Shown one piece after another: positions 62,334 through 64,000 of a DNA stretch of 64,000 nucleotides. The notes under the pieces were generated by a model. The model had not been told where the DNA came from, searched no databases, and saw only the letters and a program-made list of their open reading frames with translations. The DNA is taken from NCBI GenBank assembly GCA_002633025.1, contig NMRB01000901.1, positions 92,172 to 156,171 of the forward strand. The letters run 5' to 3'. The translations under genes were made by a program, and so were the position numbers. Source of the DNA: Notospermus geniculatus. Its lineage: Eukaryota > Nemertea > Pilidiophora > Heteronemertea > Lineidae. Every line of letters begins with the position of its first letter. Position 1 is the stretch's first letter.

Positions 62334-63142
62334 CAGCCTGTACCATAACAAGCACAAAATATCTTGCAGCTGCAAGAACGAGTACCGCATGGGGTGGCAC
62401 ACTTGCACGTCCACATCACTGTGGTGATTCGTACACTGACAGGACGGCCGTATCGGGTATGTTTACACTTCCGGGACTCGTCTATCCCTGTTATTCATTG
62501 CCAAATAGGTAACCCAGGTACTTACATAACGCTTCTGTCATACCTTTCTGGCCACTAATAACAATTGATTGGATGAGTCTAATTCATACCGGAAGAGTAA
62601 GAATACAAAAACGAGTGTACGAATCACCACAGTGCACATTTGATGAGGCGCATGATATACACGGGAGCGAGTTCTGTATTCTCTGGTGGATTGTTTTCTT
62701 CCTAGAAACGCCACACAATGCCTTGGTGATGTACCCTTTAAAGCCCCACTGTATTGAATCTGAAAAACGCAAATCATCGCCGCGATTCTTGACGTCAGTG
62801 CCCCGACGTCACGACGTCAGCGTAGTGTAAAATGTACTACGCTCTGTCTGAATACATTAGAGCCCTCCCTACAGTTTTTTTCAATGTGTGCTGAAAACTA
62901 GGCCTTGATTCTCTGAAATACCTATCAGGCAAGCATTTTGGTGACCTTCATGAGGCTATGAAACCTCTGTTTGCATTCTCCTAACATTTTGAAAATATCG
63001 TAAAATTCAATACAGTGGGGCTTTAACAGTCTCCACAAATGCGTCATTGGTTGGAGGAAAACTGCAAAGTTTGGGAGGTGATGAGGATGTCTTTCATGTT
63101 CTCGATGCCCATACCTTCCATCGTGTTTCTGACATTGAATTG
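62334..63142 (+). CDS. Two candidate exons, unrecognised product
   Basis: Exon a 62334-62456 (acceptor CCGGCAG, donor GTATGT) and exon b 63030-63142 (acceptor TTTAACAG, donor GTGAGC) join in phase without a stop. They encode about 78 residues with the pieces TKYLAAARTSTAWGGTLA, CGDSYTDR and GGDEDVFHVLDAHTFHRVSD. They would also join TBL2 exon 6 in phase, but the sequence does not resemble the expected TBL2 blades. This may be a separate gene, a lineage-specific TBL2 end, or chance. The family I element 62738-63026 ends four bases before exon b and supplies most of its acceptor region. Confidence 0.35.
62738..63026. repeat. TTAA-ended inverted-repeat element, family I copy 3
   Basis: Starts TTAAAGCCCCACTGTATTGA and ends TCAATACAGTGGGGCTTTAA, a perfect inverse over these bases. 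Confidence 0.9.
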
Positions 63143-63251
63143 GTGAGCTTTGTCCATATAGTCCAGTAAATCTAGGAATTAACCGGGAACAAATTGCAAC
63201 AGAAGGTTTTTTTGCTTTAAATGTTTTATTAGGTCACCTTGGACATCAAGA

Positions 63252-64000
63252 TGGCCATTGTTACATGAAATCAATCATAACTTCCTTCATATTTACCACA
63301 GGTTGATAATTCTGGTGCCTAGACATAGGTTTTGGAGGTCAAGGAATCCAATAAGACTATTTTCAATGTCGGTAATATATTACGTAACTGTAAATCCAAG
63401 ATGGCTGCCGTTACGTGAACTTCATTCATAACTTCTTTCATATTCACCATACAATGATTATTTTGATGTCTAGACATAGGTTTTGGGGTTCAAGGGATCC
63501 ATTAAGACCATTTCCCATGTCAGAATACACCTCTAACAATCAAAGATGGCGTCCAAGATGGCCGCCATTACATGAAACTGGTCATGACTTCTTTCATATT
63601 CACCATACAATGATTATTTTGCTGTCTAGACATAGGGTTTGGAGTTCAAGGGATCCATTAAGACTACTTACCTTGTCAGAATACACCTCCGACAATCAAA
63701 GATGGCGTCCAAGATGGCCGCCATTACATGAAACTGGTCATAACTTCTTTCATATTGAACATAGGCTGATAATTTTGGTGTCTACACATAAGTTCTGGGG
63801 GTCAAGGAATCCATTGAAACCAAATAGAAGGTTGTGAGTCATTATTCAATTCACATGTTGTAACATAGTGTAGTGTAGTCAATTCTATTTACCTGTTTCT
63901 AACCACATTCCCTATATGGTCATGAGAAATGTTCCTTTCATTCTAATTGTAGACAATACTAGTTCTTTGAACACAGTAAGTTCTTTGAACAGAGTTAATT
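63252..64000 (+). repeat. Second copy of the 1697-bp-spaced duplication
   Basis: Matches 61555-62303 almost base for base and is cut off by the window end, so it probably continues. If it does, a second copy of the 62334 candidate exon would follow just outside. Confidence 0.93.

Overview
The window is animal genomic DNA. Its genes are split into many short exons with GT/AG junctions, non-coding DNA is full of small inverted-repeat transposons and tRNA-derived SINEs, and there is one assembly gap plus a few single N bases. No prokaryotic features are present. The gene set and the dense repeats suggest an invertebrate deuterostome, perhaps a lancelet or a hemichordate/echinoderm. That is inference; nothing seen fixes the species.

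Layout, left to right. (1) 480-8201, minus: LMAN1/ERGIC-53 cargo lectin, ten exons, last exon off the left edge. (2) 9916-20867, minus: a complete 18-exon type I immunoglobulin-superfamily receptor of 1535 codons. A pair of Ig exons is tandemly triplicated, and the tyrosine-rich tail carries an ITAM-like motif. (3) about 22541-27857, plus: a complete cathepsin L with a TATA box and an untranslated first exon. (4) 28501-34551, minus: glycine amidinotransferase (GATM), all catalytic residues present, but one exon runs into a stop where a conserved segment should be. (5) 37062-37812, plus: the last two exons of an EGF-domain membrane protein. (6) 42740-42812, minus: tRNA-Arg(TCT). (7) 43086-61202, plus: TBL2, six exons, 3' end beyond the recognised part. 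(8) Nested in the 13.7 kb third TBL2 intron, 53504-56541, minus: a two-exon gene for a 94-residue secreted peptide with two six-cysteine modules, not recognised as any known family. (9) 62334-63142, plus: two unrecognised exons, low confidence.

The genes do not form a pathway. LMAN1 and TBL2 act in the ER/early secretory pathway, cathepsin L in lysosomes, GATM in mitochondria (creatine synthesis), and the Ig receptor and EGF protein at the cell surface. All exon boundaries below were placed by eye from splice signals, reading-frame continuity and recognised protein families; no alignment was run.

Between and inside the genes are at least ten families of short inverted-repeat elements. Several end in TTAA like piggyBac-type elements. 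In three places two different elements share one TTAA, and at 39109-39810 two sit in tandem at a TTAA inside a third. Several families carry the palindrome TGACGTCA. Two recent tandem duplications (about 400 bp at 52.4 kb; 1697-bp spacing at 61.5-64 kb), a 31-bp minisatellite ending at a TBL2 splice acceptor, and a short telomere-like tract complete the picture.
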